Source: Achromobacter sp. Bel
Lineage (GTDB): Bacteria > Pseudomonadota > Gammaproteobacteria > Burkholderiales > Burkholderiaceae_B
NCBI RefSeq assembly: GCF_012928505.1
Contig: NZ_JABBJN010000023.1
Location: 30,701 to 94,700, forward strand
Direction of reading: 5' to 3'
Length of the DNA: 64,000 nucleotides
Part shown: positions 27,111 to 35,798 of the stretch, in pieces
Layout: every line of letters starts with the position of its first letter
Position numbering within the stretch: position 1 is the stretch's first letter
Made by a program: the position numbers and the translations under genes
Notes under the pieces: model-generated
Told to the model about the DNA's origin: nothing
The model's input: the letters and a program-made list of their open reading frames with translations, nothing else
Databases searched by the model: none

Positions 27111-27998
27111 GTGAGCCGCAGCAGTTTCGATCGCGCAGGGCTGGCCCTGATGCTCAGCACCATCGTGGTGTGGGCAGGCAGTTGGATCGCGATGAAACTG
27201 ATCGTGCCCTACATCGGTCCGTTCGACTTCGTGGCGCTGCGCTACGTAACGGGCAGCCTGGTGCTGTTCGCGTTGGCGATCGCCACGCGGCGGCCGCTGG
27301 CCATGCCGCCGTGGAAATTGACCCTGCTGATCGGGTTGACGCAAACGGCGGGGTTCCAGGGCTTTGTGCAGACGGCGCTGGTGTCGGGCGGCGTGGGCAA
27401 GGTTTCGCTGATGGCCTACACGATGCCGTTCTGGGTGGTGTTGTTCGCCTGGTGGCTGCTGGGTGAGCGCCCGTCGATCCGGCACGCCCTGGGCATCGGC
27501 CTGGCGGCGGTGGGCCTGGTCTGTTTCGTGGAACCCTGGAACGGCCTGGGCGACATTCGCCCCGTGCTGCTGGGCCTGGGCAGTGGCCTGTGCTGGGGCG
27601 TGGGCACCGTGCTGTCCAAGCGGATGTTCGAACGCCATGCCCCCGACGTGATGACATTCACCGCCTGGCAGATGTTGTTTGGCGGACTGGTCATGGTGCC
27701 GGTGGCCTATCTGGTGCCGCAAATGACCGCGCAGTGGCACTGGCCGCTTTGGACCGGCATGGCCTACATCGTGCTGATCGCGACGGCAGCGGGCTGGCTG
27801 CTGTGGCTGCAAGTGGTGCGCCGCGTTCCCGCGTCGATCGCGGGGTTGTCCAGCCTGGGCGTGCCTGTCGTGGCGATGCTGTTGGCTTGGGTGATCCTGT
27901 CCGAACGCCCTTCGCTGGGTGAAGTCGGCGGCATGGTCCTGATCCTGGCCGGCATCTTCGTCGTCAGTCGCGCGGCGCCCGCGGCGCGCGTGTCGTGA
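27111..27998 (+). CDS. EamA/DMT-family transporter
   Basis: A 295-residue membrane protein with ten hydrophobic segments in two EamA repeats. It opens LMLSTIVVWAGSWIAMKLIV and includes PFDFVALRY, the usual start of a drug/metabolite transporter of the YdcZ/RhaT-like superfamily. The start is GTG at 27111 (a GGAG lies 9 bases upstream). ltaE follows 58 bases later. Such proteins often export amino acids, and the threonine aldolase next door fits this loosely. Confidence 0.88.
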   Translation: MSRSSFDRAGLALMLSTIVVWAGSWIAMKLIVPYIGPFDFVALRYVTGSLVLFALAIATRRPLAMPPWKLTLLIGLTQTAGFQGFVQTALVSGGVGKVSLMAYTMPFWVVLFAWWLLGERPSIRHALGIGLAAVGLVCFVEPWNGLGDIRPVLLGLGSGLCWGVGTVLSKRMFERHAPDVMTFTAWQMLFGGLVMVPVAYLVPQMTAQWHWPLWTGMAYIVLIATAAGWLLWLQVVRRVPASIAGLSSLGVPVVAMLLAWVILSERPSLGEVGGMVLILAGIFVVSRAAPAARVS

Positions 27999-28056
27999 TT
28001 GGGCCGTTCACATTTCCGCCTTCCTTCCGCTTCCATTCCCTTTCCAAGGACTTCCC

Positions 28057-29067
28057 ATGATCGATCTGCGTAGCGACACTGTCACACGGCCCTCGGCGGC
28101 CATGTTGCAGGCGATGGTTTCCGCCCCGTTGGGCGATGACGTAATGGGCGACGATCCGACCGTGATCCAGCTGCAGGTGGCCGTGGCCGAGCGCGCGGGC
28201 AAGGCGGCGGGGCTTTTCTTCCCGTCCGGCACGCAAAGCAACCTGGCCGCGCTGATGGCGCATTGCGACCGGGGCGACGAATACCTGGTGGGACAATTGG
28301 CCCACACCTACAAATACGAAGGCGGTGGCGCGGCGGTGCTGGGCAGCATCCAGCCGCAACCCATCGAGCACGCGGAAGACGGGTCGCTGCCGCTGGAAAA
28401 ACTGGCGGCAGCGGTGAAGCCGTTGGGCGACGCGCATTTTGCCCGCACCCGCTTGCTGGCGTTGGAGAACACCTTCCATGGCAAGCTGATCCCGGCGGCC
28501 TACATCCAGGCCGCGACGGACTGGGCGCGCGGTCAGGGCCTGGGCACGCACCTGGACGGCGCGCGCGTATTCAATGCGGCCGTGGCCAGCGGCAAACCCT
28601 TGGCTGACATGTGCCGGCCCTTCGATTCGGTATCCATCTGTTTTTCGAAGGGCCTGGGCGCGCCGGTGGGCTCCGTGCTGGTGGGCAGCCAGGAACTGAT
28701 CGCCCGCGCGCACCGTTGGCGCAAGATGCTGGGCGGCGGCTTGCGCCAGTCCGGCGTGCTGGCGGCCGCATGCCTCTACGCGCTGGCGCACAACGTCGAT
28801 CGGTTGGCCGACGACCACGAGAACGCCCGCGCGCTGGCGGAGGGCTTGCGCGCCATTCCCGGCGTCAAGGTCTTGAGCCAGGACACCAACATGCTGTTCG
28901 TGGAATTTGAGCCGTCGCGCTGCGAGGCGTTGACGGCCGCATTGGCCAAGGACGATATCCAGATGCGCGCCGTCTACGGCGGCCCGACGCGCCTGGTGAC
29001 GCACCTGGACGTGTCCGCCGACGATGTGCGGCGGGTCGTCCAGGCCGTGGCGCGCCATCTGGCCTGA
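28057..29067 (+). CDS. ltaE: Low-specificity L-threonine aldolase
   Basis: A 336-residue PLP enzyme that splits threonine/allo-threonine to glycine and acetaldehyde. It starts MIDLRSDTVTRPS, the family hallmark, and has the GDDVMGDDPTV segment. The PLP lysine is K198 in SICFSKGLGAPVGS. A pyrimidine-rich leader (CCTTCCTTCCGCTTCC) precedes the AAGGA ribosome site. It converges on the aminotransferase, with 10 bases between the two stops. Confidence 0.94.
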   Translation: MIDLRSDTVTRPSAAMLQAMVSAPLGDDVMGDDPTVIQLQVAVAERAGKAAGLFFPSGTQSNLAALMAHCDRGDEYLVGQLAHTYKYEGGGAAVLGSIQPQPIEHAEDGSLPLEKLAAAVKPLGDAHFARTRLLALENTFHGKLIPAAYIQAATDWARGQGLGTHLDGARVFNAAVASGKPLADMCRPFDSVSICFSKGLGAPVGSVLVGSQELIARAHRWRKMLGGGLRQSGVLAAACLYALAHNVDRLADDHENARALAEGLRAIPGVKVLSQDTNMLFVEFEPSRCEALTAALAKDDIQMRAVYGGPTRLVTHLDVSADDVRRVVQAVARHLA

Positions 29068-29077
29068 GCCGCGCGGA

Positions 29078-30403
29078 TCAGGCGCTGGCGCGCAGCACGT
29101 CCGCCAGCACGGTGAAAAGCTCGTCGATCTGGGCGCGTTCGATGATGAGCGGGGGCGACAGCAGCATCGTGTCGCCCGCCGACCGGATCAGGCATCCGCG
29201 TTCCAGGCAGGCGTTGTGCACCGCATAGGCGCGCTGGCCTGGCTGGCCTTCCAGCGGCGCCAGTTCAATCGCCGCCAGCAGGCCGATGTTGCGGATGTCG
29301 ACCACGTGCGGCAGTCCTTTCAGGCTATGCGCCGCGTCCTCCCAATAACGCGACAGTTCCTGGCTGCGTTGAAACAGGCCTTCCCGGCGGCAGATGTCCA
29401 GTGTCGCCAAGCCGGCCGCGCATGCGACCGGATGGCCCGAATAGGTGTAGCCGTGCGCCAGCTCGATGACGTTTTCCGGCCCCTGCATGAACGCGTCGTA
29501 CACGTGCCGCTGCACCAGCGTCGCGCCCATGGGGATGGCGCCGTTGGTCAGGCCCTTGGCGCTGGTGATGATGTCCGGCTTGACGCCGAAATAGGATGAC
29601 GCGAAGGCGCCGTCGATGCGGCCGAACGCACAGATCACCTCATCGAATATCAGCAGAATGCCGTGTGCGTCGCAGATGTCGCGCAGCCGCTGCAGGTACC
29701 CCCGGGGCGGCACGATCACGCCGGTGGAACCGGCGACCGGTTCGACGATGACCGCGGCGATGGTCGAGGCGTCGTGCAGCGCCACAATGCGTTCCAGCGT
29801 GTCGGCCAGATGGGCGCCCCAATCCGGCTGGCCGCGCGTATAGGCCATCTGCTGGCGGTCATAGGTGTGGGGCAGGTGGTCCACGAAGGGCAGCAGATTG
29901 CCGAAAGGCTTGCGATGGCCGCCGATGCCCGACACCGACAGGCCGCCGAACCCCACGCCGTGATAAGACCGTTCGCGCCCGATCAGCCGCACGCGCTGGC
30001 CCTGGCCTCGCGCCCGGTGGTAGCCCAGCGCGATTTTCAGGGCGGTGTCGACCGCCTCTGATCCCGAGTTCGAAAAGAAGACGTTGGAAAAGCCCGCGGG
30101 CGCTTCGGCGCACAATGCATCGGCCAGCTCGAAGGCCAGCGGGTGGCTCATCTGGAACGACGGCGCGTAGTCCAGCTCGTAAGCGGTGCGGGCGATGGTT
30201 TCGACGATTTCAGGGCGGCGGTGGCCCGCGTTCACGCACCACAGGCCGGCGATGCCGTCCAGCACGCGACGGCCGTCGGGGCGGATGTAGTGCATGCCTT
30301 CGGCGGCGCTGAACAGCACCGGATCCCGCTTGACGCGCCGATTGGCGGTGAAGGGCATCCAATAGGCTTCGGGATTGGGGGAGGAAGCGGGGAGCGACGG
30401 CAT
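29078..30403 (-). CDS. Class-III aminotransferase (omega-amino acid:pyruvate type)
   Basis: A 441-residue PLP transaminase. YWMPFTANRRVKRDP is the N-terminal signature of beta-alanine/omega-amino acid:pyruvate aminotransferases. LIFDEVICAFGR carries the cofactor Asp, and the Schiff-base lysine is K283 in TSAKGLTNGAIPMG. A beta-alanine transaminase would make malonate semialdehyde, which MmsA (16802-18295) could use, but the two genes are not linked. Its promoter carries a motif shared with the GntR gene upstream, suggesting direct control. Confidence 0.9.
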   Translation of the reverse strand: MPSLPASSPNPEAYWMPFTANRRVKRDPVLFSAAEGMHYIRPDGRRVLDGIAGLWCVNAGHRRPEIVETIARTAYELDYAPSFQMSHPLAFELADALCAEAPAGFSNVFFSNSGSEAVDTALKIALGYHRARGQGQRVRLIGRERSYHGVGFGGLSVSGIGGHRKPFGNLLPFVDHLPHTYDRQQMAYTRGQPDWGAHLADTLERIVALHDASTIAAVIVEPVAGSTGVIVPPRGYLQRLRDICDAHGILLIFDEVICAFGRIDGAFASSYFGVKPDIITSAKGLTNGAIPMGATLVQRHVYDAFMQGPENVIELAHGYTYSGHPVACAAGLATLDICRREGLFQRSQELSRYWEDAAHSLKGLPHVVDIRNIGLLAAIELAPLEGQPGQRAYAVHNACLERGCLIRSAGDTMLLSPPLIIERAQIDELFTVLADVLRASA

Positions 30404-30440
30404 GGGAGATCCTGCGCAGGTAGATTCGGGTTTGCCTATT

Positions 30441-30466
30441 TTGTATTAAATAAATAATAAATACAA
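30441..30466. promoter_or_regulatory. GntR operator candidate at the aminotransferase promoter
   Basis: TTGTATT (30441-30447) and its complement AATACAA (30460-30466) flank a 12-base AT-rich spacer. The half-site TTGTATTAA recurs in the GntR gene promoter at 31553-31571. It lies 38 bases upstream of the aminotransferase start. Confidence 0.55.
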
Positions 30467-30534
30467 TATGGGCCGTGAGCCAGCGCCTGCGCAAGGCCCA
30501 TGCGTCAGCCCTCGCCGGCCGACGGCGGGCGGGG

Positions 30535-30573
30535 CGCGGGAAGGGGGCGCGGGAAGGGGGCGCGGGAAGGGGG
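30535..30573. repeat. Three tandem 13-base repeats
   Basis: The unit CGCGGGAAGGGGG occurs three times head-to-tail without mismatch, ending 2 bases before the stop codon of the GntR gene. Poly-G tandem repeats of this sort are prone to slippage. Confidence 0.85.
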
Positions 30574-30575
30574 CG

Positions 30576-31457
30576 TCAGGAGGCTTGCAGCGAAGCTTTC
30601 AGGTGGCGGCGCATCAGTTGCGCCGCCCATTCCTGGTCGCCCGATTCCAGTGCTTCGATGATCTGCAGGTGTTCGCTGCTGGAGTTGACGAAGCGCGCGT
30701 CGCGATAGAACGCGGCGTGTTCTTCCAGCCGGCGCAACTGGTTCTGCTGCTGCACCGCCTGCAGGATGTAGCGGTTGCCCGAGAAGCGGGCCAGCAATTC
30801 ATGGAAGGACGCGTTCAGCGCGAAGAAATCGGTGGCCGAGATGTCGGCGTCGTCGCGTTGAATCAGCGCTTCGTGCGCGGCGCGCATACGCGCCAGCGCC
30901 GGTTTGTCGACACGGAACGTGGGTTCCAGCAACCCGGCGCATTCGATGGTCATGCGGAAGCGGTAGCTCTCGCTGAGCGCTTCGGCGCTTTCAAGCGACG
31001 GGGCGAATTGCCAGCCGTGCCCTTTGCGCTTTTCAATCAGCCCGTCGGCAGACAGTTGCAGAAGCGTCTTGGCCAATACGCTGCGCGGGGCGCCATAGCG
31101 TTGGAGCAGCTCGCGTTCCGTGAAGGTTTCGGGCAGGCCGCGCGAGGCGCGGTCATCGATCAGCCGTCGATAGAGTTCGTTTTGCGTGGGACCGGTGCTT
31201 TCGAACAGGGGCGCGCCCGCCGCTGCGTTGTCGGCGACGGTATAGCCGCTGTTGGGGCGGTGGGTGATCAGGCCCTGGGCGGCCAGCAAGCGCAGCGCGC
31301 CGCGCACGGGCGTGCGCGACACCTTGTAGGCCGCGGCCAGCGCTTCTTCGGACAGGTGATCGCCCGGCGGGTAGCGCCGCGCCACGATGTCTTCAGCGAT
31401 ATGGCGCGCCAGATCGACTTGCAGCGGCGTGGGGCGGGCGGGGGCGGCGGTGGACAT
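30576..31457 (-). CDS. GntR/FCD-type regulator with two winged-helix domains
   Basis: A 293-residue regulator. The first winged helix spans about residues 13-76 (HLSEEALAAAYKVSRTPVRGAL). A second, separate one spans about 92-152 (TFTERELLQRYGAPRSVLAKTLL). An FCD ligand domain follows at about 158-289, with FHELLARFSGNRYI. Ordinary FadR-group proteins have one DNA-binding domain. ATG at 31457 was chosen because the frame upstream is Arg/Pro-rich and unlike the family. It is probably the regulator of the adjacent aminotransferase and of itself. Confidence 0.88.
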   Translation of the reverse strand: MSTAAPARPTPLQVDLARHIAEDIVARRYPPGDHLSEEALAAAYKVSRTPVRGALRLLAAQGLITHRPNSGYTVADNAAAGAPLFESTGPTQNELYRRLIDDRASRGLPETFTERELLQRYGAPRSVLAKTLLQLSADGLIEKRKGHGWQFAPSLESAEALSESYRFRMTIECAGLLEPTFRVDKPALARMRAAHEALIQRDDADISATDFFALNASFHELLARFSGNRYILQAVQQQNQLRRLEEHAAFYRDARFVNSSSEHLQIIEALESGDQEWAAQLMRRHLKASLQAS

Positions 31458-31552
31458 GGCGCGTCGGCGTGGCGGAAAAAGGCGGCGAAGCGGGAATGGT
31501 ACCGGAGAGCCGCTGGCCATTGCACAAAGACATAAGCGGCATGGTTTGGGTT

Positions 31553-31571
31553 TTGTATAAGATTAATACAA
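31553..31571. promoter_or_regulatory. GntR operator candidate at the GntR gene promoter
   Basis: TTGTATAAGATTAATACAA is a palindrome with perfect 6-base arms. It sits 95 bases upstream of the GntR start and shares the half-site TTGTATTAA (minus strand) with the aminotransferase promoter. Confidence 0.55.
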
Positions 31572-31588
31572 AGCTCGGGGTGCCTCGC

Positions 31589-31933
31589 TCAGCCATGACG
31601 GCTGCGGCTATCGGACGGGGCCTCATCGCGTTCGGCCATGCCGTAATCCCGCAGCACCTGGGCCACCCGCAGGCGATAGTTCTGGAACACGCCGCCGCGC
31701 CCCGCTTCCTGCGCGCGGCGATGCGATTCCAGCGAACGCCAGCGCTTGACCGCGTCTTCATCGCGCCAGAATGACAGCGACAGCAGCTTGCCCGGTTGGC
31801 TCAGGCTTTGGAAGCGCTCGACGGAAATGAATCCGTCGATGGCCTTGAGCTCGTCGATCAGGCCCGCGGCGATCTGCAGGTAGGGGTCGGGGTTGCCATG
31901 GGCGGGTTCGACTTCGAATATCACGGCGATCAT
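31589..31933 (-). CDS. Antibiotic-biosynthesis-monooxygenase (ABM) domain protein
   Basis: A 114-residue ABM-fold protein: IAVIFEVEPAHGNPDPYLQIAAGL, then GFISVERFQSLSQPGKLLSLSFWRDEDAVKRWR, typical of small dimeric cofactor-less monooxygenases and heme-handling relatives. Its start overlaps the stop of the P450-like gene by 4 bases (translational coupling), which suggests both act on one substrate or that this protein services the heme protein. Substrate unknown. Confidence 0.88.
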   Translation of the reverse strand: MIAVIFEVEPAHGNPDPYLQIAAGLIDELKAIDGFISVERFQSLSQPGKLLSLSFWRDEDAVKRWRSLESHRRAQEAGRGGVFQNYRLRVAQVLRDYGMAERDEAPSDSRSRHG

Positions 31934-33033
31934 GGGGTGGGTTCCTTTGAAAACGCGAATTGCGGCACGCGTGCATTGGGCAGCGGCCGATAACGGAAAC
32001 GGGATGCCAGGGCGGCCGGGTCAGCGCCCGCCCGCAGCAAATGGGCCAGCGCGTCCGCAGCGTGGCGGCGCGCCAGGCCTTGGCCCGGGCAGGCGTGGCC
32101 GTGTGCGCCGAATGTCCAGCCGGCATCGGGCTGGACCGTCGCCGCGGCGGCCAGCACCAGCAGCACGGTCTGGCCGGCCTCGATCCGCTGGCCGCCCACC
32201 GTGACGGCGTCCGCCAGGAACCGCCGCGTGTTGTGCAGGGGCGGGTCGTGGCGGATGACATGGCCGACGATCGCGTCGGCCTCGGCGCGGGCCGCGTCGG
32301 CAGACAGGCCGCGCCTGCCGGCATGGATCAGCGCGTTGCCCAGCAGCCCGGCGCCCGCTTCGCAAGACTGAAACAGCAGGCCGATAAGGTTCGCCGCCAG
32401 CACGGCAACGGGGATTGCCGCGCGGACGCCGTCTTCGCGTAGTTTGCGCAGGGCCGGGGCGGCGTCGCCCGCAAGCAGGAGGGATTCCAGGCGGGTCTGC
32501 AGCACGTCGGCGGCGGCATGCCCGGCGGCGACCTGGTCCGCATCCGCCGTGGCGGGCAGGGCGGACACGAAGGCGGAGATCCGCGCCGCGCTATCGGTGT
32601 GCAGCGCGGTCGGCAGCCCCAGGAAGGCCGCTTGCGCATGCACCGGCGCGGCGGTCAGATAGCGATCCACAGCGGTGGCGTCCAAGGCCGGCGTCATGGG
32701 CCATTGCGGGGTACAGGGCTGCTCGGCTTGTTCCTGGATGAAGGCGGCCAGCAGGGCCTTCAGCCGCGTGTGCAGGGCGCCGTCGTTCATGCGCACGAAG
32801 CGGCCGAACAGCTCGCCTGCCGGGCCGGCGCACACGCCTCGCGGCACGGGCTCCGATGGCGGACGGACGCGCGCGGCGGGGGCGCGCATCACGGCCTGGA
32901 TCGTGTCCGGATGGCTGGCGACCCAAAGGTCCAGCGCGTCGTCCCGGTACAGCGGTTGCTCGCGCGCCAGCGCGGCGTAGTAGGGGTAAGGGTCGGGGTG
33001 TGTGACGGCAAGCAGGGGATGGGCGGGAAACAT
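31930..33033 (-). CDS. Cytochrome-P450-like protein, non-canonical
   Basis: A 367-residue P450-type protein, at the short end for the family. The heme-thiolate loop FGAHGHACPGQGLAR gives Cys315. The following K-helix motif is altered: in AIVGHVIRHDPPLHNTRR the ExxR glutamate is replaced by His258 (H-V-I-R261). The oxygen-activating I-helix motif is also unusual (LLFQSCEAGAGLLGNAL, with no AGxDT). ATG at 33033 was chosen; the longer upstream frame runs antisense through the epimerase gene and is not credible. Coupled to the ABM gene. The reaction is unknown. Confidence 0.82.
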   Translation of the reverse strand: MFPAHPLLAVTHPDPYPYYAALAREQPLYRDDALDLWVASHPDTIQAVMRAPAARVRPPSEPVPRGVCAGPAGELFGRFVRMNDGALHTRLKALLAAFIQEQAEQPCTPQWPMTPALDATAVDRYLTAAPVHAQAAFLGLPTALHTDSAARISAFVSALPATADADQVAAGHAAADVLQTRLESLLLAGDAAPALRKLREDGVRAAIPVAVLAANLIGLLFQSCEAGAGLLGNALIHAGRRGLSADAARAEADAIVGHVIRHDPPLHNTRRFLADAVTVGGQRIEAGQTVLLVLAAAATVQPDAGWTFGAHGHACPGQGLARRHAADALAHLLRAGADPAALASRFRYRPLPNARVPQFAFSKEPTP

Positions 33034-33104
33034 GGCGTGGCCGGTGGGGGATCCGGCTGCCAGTATCCGCCGCCCGTGCACGCAACGATTCGATGGCGGG
33101 CGAA

Positions 33105-33971
33105 CTATGCCTGCGCCGTACCGGATGGAGGGGCGCCGGCATCCGCCAGCAGCGCGGCGTACCCGAGGCGGGAATCCGGCCACTGCAGCGTGAATCCGCT
33201 TGCCCGCAACCTGGCGTTGCTGAGTTTTTTGCTGCCCACGTTCGCCGGGGCGGGCGCGATGCGTGGCGCAGGCGCGCCGACCATCGCCGCCAGGTCCGCA
33301 TACAAGGCATGCAACGGCAGCGGCGTGTCGTCGCAACCGATGTAGACGGGATCCACGTCGGGCAGCAACGCCAGATGCACGACCGCGGCCGCCGCATCGT
33401 CGATATGGATGCGGTTGGCCCAATGTTCGGGCTGCACGGGGGCGCCGGCTGTCCCGCTGCGCAGGCGTTCGATCAATTGCAGCCGGCCTGGCCCGTACAG
33501 GCCCGCCAGCCGCAACGAGGTGGACGACAGGCCGCGTGCGGCCAGCGCTGCCTCGGCCTGCAGCAGCACCTGACCGTTGAAGCCTTGCGGGGCGGGCGGC
33601 GTGTCTTCATTCACCCAGCCGCCTTCGTGCTCGCCATAGACGGCGCTGGACGACACGAACACCACCCGCCTGAGCCGCGAGGCGTCCAGCGCGTCCAGCA
33701 CGGCCTGCAGGCCGTCGATGAAGACGCCCCGGTAGACCGCCGCGTCGCGCGAGCCGGGGGCGGGCAGGTGGATCAGCCGGGTCACGCCTGCGGGTAGCGC
33801 AGGCAGGCTGGCGGGCTGCGTGATGTCGCCTTGCAGCCACCGGATGCCGCTGTCGTCGTCCTGGGGCGGATGCCGGCGCAGCGCATGGACCTCGTCGCCG
33901 CGCGCCAGGAAGCGCCGGGCGACGCGCTGGCCCAGGTCGCCGCAGCCAATGAGAAGTACGCGTTCGGTCAT
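33105..33971 (-). CDS. SDR-type NAD-dependent epimerase/dehydratase-like protein
   Basis: A 288-residue extended/atypical SDR. The dinucleotide motif GCGDLGQRVARRFLARG is at residues 9-25, and an active-site-like VSSSAVYGEHEGGWVNE is at about 107-123 (S and Y present, but no adjacent canonical YxxxK). The closest recognisable group is the YeeZ/SDR-a like cytoplasmic proteins. ATG at 33971 starts MTERVLLIG; the frame upstream carries a spurious extension. It lies 71 bases before the P450-like gene on the same strand. Confidence 0.82.
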   Translation of the reverse strand: MTERVLLIGCGDLGQRVARRFLARGDEVHALRRHPPQDDDSGIRWLQGDITQPASLPALPAGVTRLIHLPAPGSRDAAVYRGVFIDGLQAVLDALDASRLRRVVFVSSSAVYGEHEGGWVNEDTPPAPQGFNGQVLLQAEAALAARGLSSTSLRLAGLYGPGRLQLIERLRSGTAGAPVQPEHWANRIHIDDAAAAVVHLALLPDVDPVYIGCDDTPLPLHALYADLAAMVGAPAPRIAPAPANVGSKKLSNARLRASGFTLQWPDSRLGYAALLADAGAPPSGTAQA

Positions 33972-33990
33972 GGAGGTCACCTGAAAAATG

Positions 33991-34014
33991 AAAAAGCGCC
34001 CCAAGGGGCGCCTT
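33991..34014 (-). terminator. Intrinsic terminator of the ETF-QO gene
   Basis: Stem GCGCCCC / GGGGCGC with a 2-base centre, followed on the minus strand by TTTTT. It lies 25 bases past the ETF-QO stop. Confidence 0.85.
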
Positions 34015-34038
34015 GTGGCGGGGCGGGCCCCGGCCGGA

Positions 34039-35685
34039 TCACATGCCGCTGTACACCGGCCCTTCGCCGCCTTGCGGCGCCACCCAGACGATGTTCTGGG
34101 TCGGGTCCTTGATGTCGCAGGTCTTGCAGTGCACGCAATTCTGCGCGTTGATCTGCAGGCGGTCGTCGCCGTGGTCGTCCTTGATGAACTCGTATACGCC
34201 GGCCGGGCAGTAGCGCGATTCCGGGCCGCCGTATTTGGCCAGGTTGACGCTGACCGGCACCGACGGATCCTTCAAGGTCAGGTGGATGGGCTCGTTTTCC
34301 TCATGGTTGGTGTTCGAGATGAACACCGAGCTGAGCTTGTCGAACGTGAGCTTGCCGTCGGGCTTGGGGTAGTCGATGCGGGCGCATTCCGATGCCGGTT
34401 GCAGACAGGCGTGGTCGGGCTTGCTGTGGCGCAGGGTCCACGGCATCTTGCCCTTGAGCAACAGTTGCTCGACGCCTGTCATCACGGTGGCGATGGTGCG
34501 GCCCTTCTTGAACCACTGCTTGAAATTGCGCGCCTTGTTCAATTCGGCGTGCAACCAGGAAGCCTCGAACGCCTGAGGGTAGGCGGTCAGTTCGTCCTGG
34601 CGGCGGTCGGCCACGAGCGCGTCGAACGCGGCTTCAGCGGCCAGCTTGCCGGACTTGATGGCGGCGTGGCTGCCCTTGATGCGCGACGCGTTCAGGAAGC
34701 CGGCTTCGCAGCCGACCAGCGCGCCGCCCGGGAACGTCAGTTTCGGCAGCGACAGCAGGCCGCCCGCCGTGATCGCGCGGGCGCCGTAGGCTATGCGCTT
34801 GCCGCCTTCGAACGTACCGCGGATGGCCGGGTGCGTCTTGTAGCGCTGGAATTCGTCGAACGGCGACAGCCAGGGATTGGCGTAGTCCAGGCCGACGATC
34901 ATGCCCACGGCCACCAGGTTGTTGTCCAGGTGGTACAGGAACGAACCGCCGTAGGTGTCGGAATCCAGCGGCCAGCCGGCGGTGTGGATGACAAGTCCCG
35001 GCTTGGATTGCGCCGGGTCGACTTCCCACATTTCCTTAATGCCGATGCCATAGGCCTGCGGGTCGCGGCCGTCGTCGAGCTTGAAGCGTTCGATCAGCTG
35101 GCGGCCGAGTTGGCCGCGCGCGCCTTCGCCGAACACCGTATAGCGGGCATGCAGTTCCATGCCGGGCTGGTAGTGGTCGGTGTGCGAGCCGTCGCGGGCC
35201 ACGCCCATGTCGCCGGTGGCAACACCGCGCACGGCGCCGTTTTCGTCGTACAGCACTTCGACGGCGGCAAAGCCGGGGAAAATGTCCACGCCCAGCGCTT
35301 CGGCCTGTTCGCCCATCCACTTGACGACGTCGCCCAAGCGGACGATGTAGTTGCCTTCGTTGTGGAAACAGGGCGGCAGCAGCCAGTTCGGCGTGGCGCG
35401 CGCGCCGGTCTGGGACAGGAACAGGAACTTGTCCTGCGTGACCGGCACGTTCAGTGGCGCGCCTTTTTCCTTCCAGTCGGGGATGAGCTCGGTCAGCGCC
35501 AGCGGGTCCATGACGGCGCCGGACAGGATGTGCGCACCCAGTTCCGCCCCTTTCTCCAGGACGCAGACGCCGATTTCCTGATTCTTTTCAGCGGCCAGCT
35601 GCTTTAGACGGATTGCGGTGGCCAGGCCGGCGGGTCCACCGCCAACCACGACCACGTCATATTCCATCGACTCGCGTTCAGACAT
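34039..35685 (-). CDS. Electron-transfer flavoprotein:ubiquinone oxidoreductase
   Basis: A 548-residue membrane-associated flavo-iron-sulfur protein that passes electrons from ETF (fatty- and amino-acid acyl-CoA dehydrogenases) to quinone. The FAD fingerprint is VVVVGGGPAGLATAIRL. The C-terminal 4Fe-4S set is CPAGVYEF plus NCVHCKTCDIKDPTQNI. ATG at 35685 (MSERESMEYD) is preferred because GGGGAG lies 8 bases upstream; other in-frame ATGs are at 35712 and 35667. It is divergent from the thioesterase. Confidence 0.95.
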   Translation of the reverse strand: MSERESMEYDVVVVGGGPAGLATAIRLKQLAAEKNQEIGVCVLEKGAELGAHILSGAVMDPLALTELIPDWKEKGAPLNVPVTQDKFLFLSQTGARATPNWLLPPCFHNEGNYIVRLGDVVKWMGEQAEALGVDIFPGFAAVEVLYDENGAVRGVATGDMGVARDGSHTDHYQPGMELHARYTVFGEGARGQLGRQLIERFKLDDGRDPQAYGIGIKEMWEVDPAQSKPGLVIHTAGWPLDSDTYGGSFLYHLDNNLVAVGMIVGLDYANPWLSPFDEFQRYKTHPAIRGTFEGGKRIAYGARAITAGGLLSLPKLTFPGGALVGCEAGFLNASRIKGSHAAIKSGKLAAEAAFDALVADRRQDELTAYPQAFEASWLHAELNKARNFKQWFKKGRTIATVMTGVEQLLLKGKMPWTLRHSKPDHACLQPASECARIDYPKPDGKLTFDKLSSVFISNTNHEENEPIHLTLKDPSVPVSVNLAKYGGPESRYCPAGVYEFIKDDHGDDRLQINAQNCVHCKTCDIKDPTQNIVWVAPQGGEGPVYSGM

Positions 35686-35798
35686 TTGCAAAGCTCCCCG
35701 TATGTATTCCATATTTGGCTGGAAGTATTATCGGCGATTGTATTGCAGGCGGAGGCCATGTATGCCTTCGTATTTCTTTTAGCCTTCAGGAGTAATTG

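Noticed and set aside
33034..33423. N-terminal extension of the P450-like protein
   Set aside because: It overlaps the epimerase gene in another frame and lacks P450-like sequence; ATG at 33033 fits.
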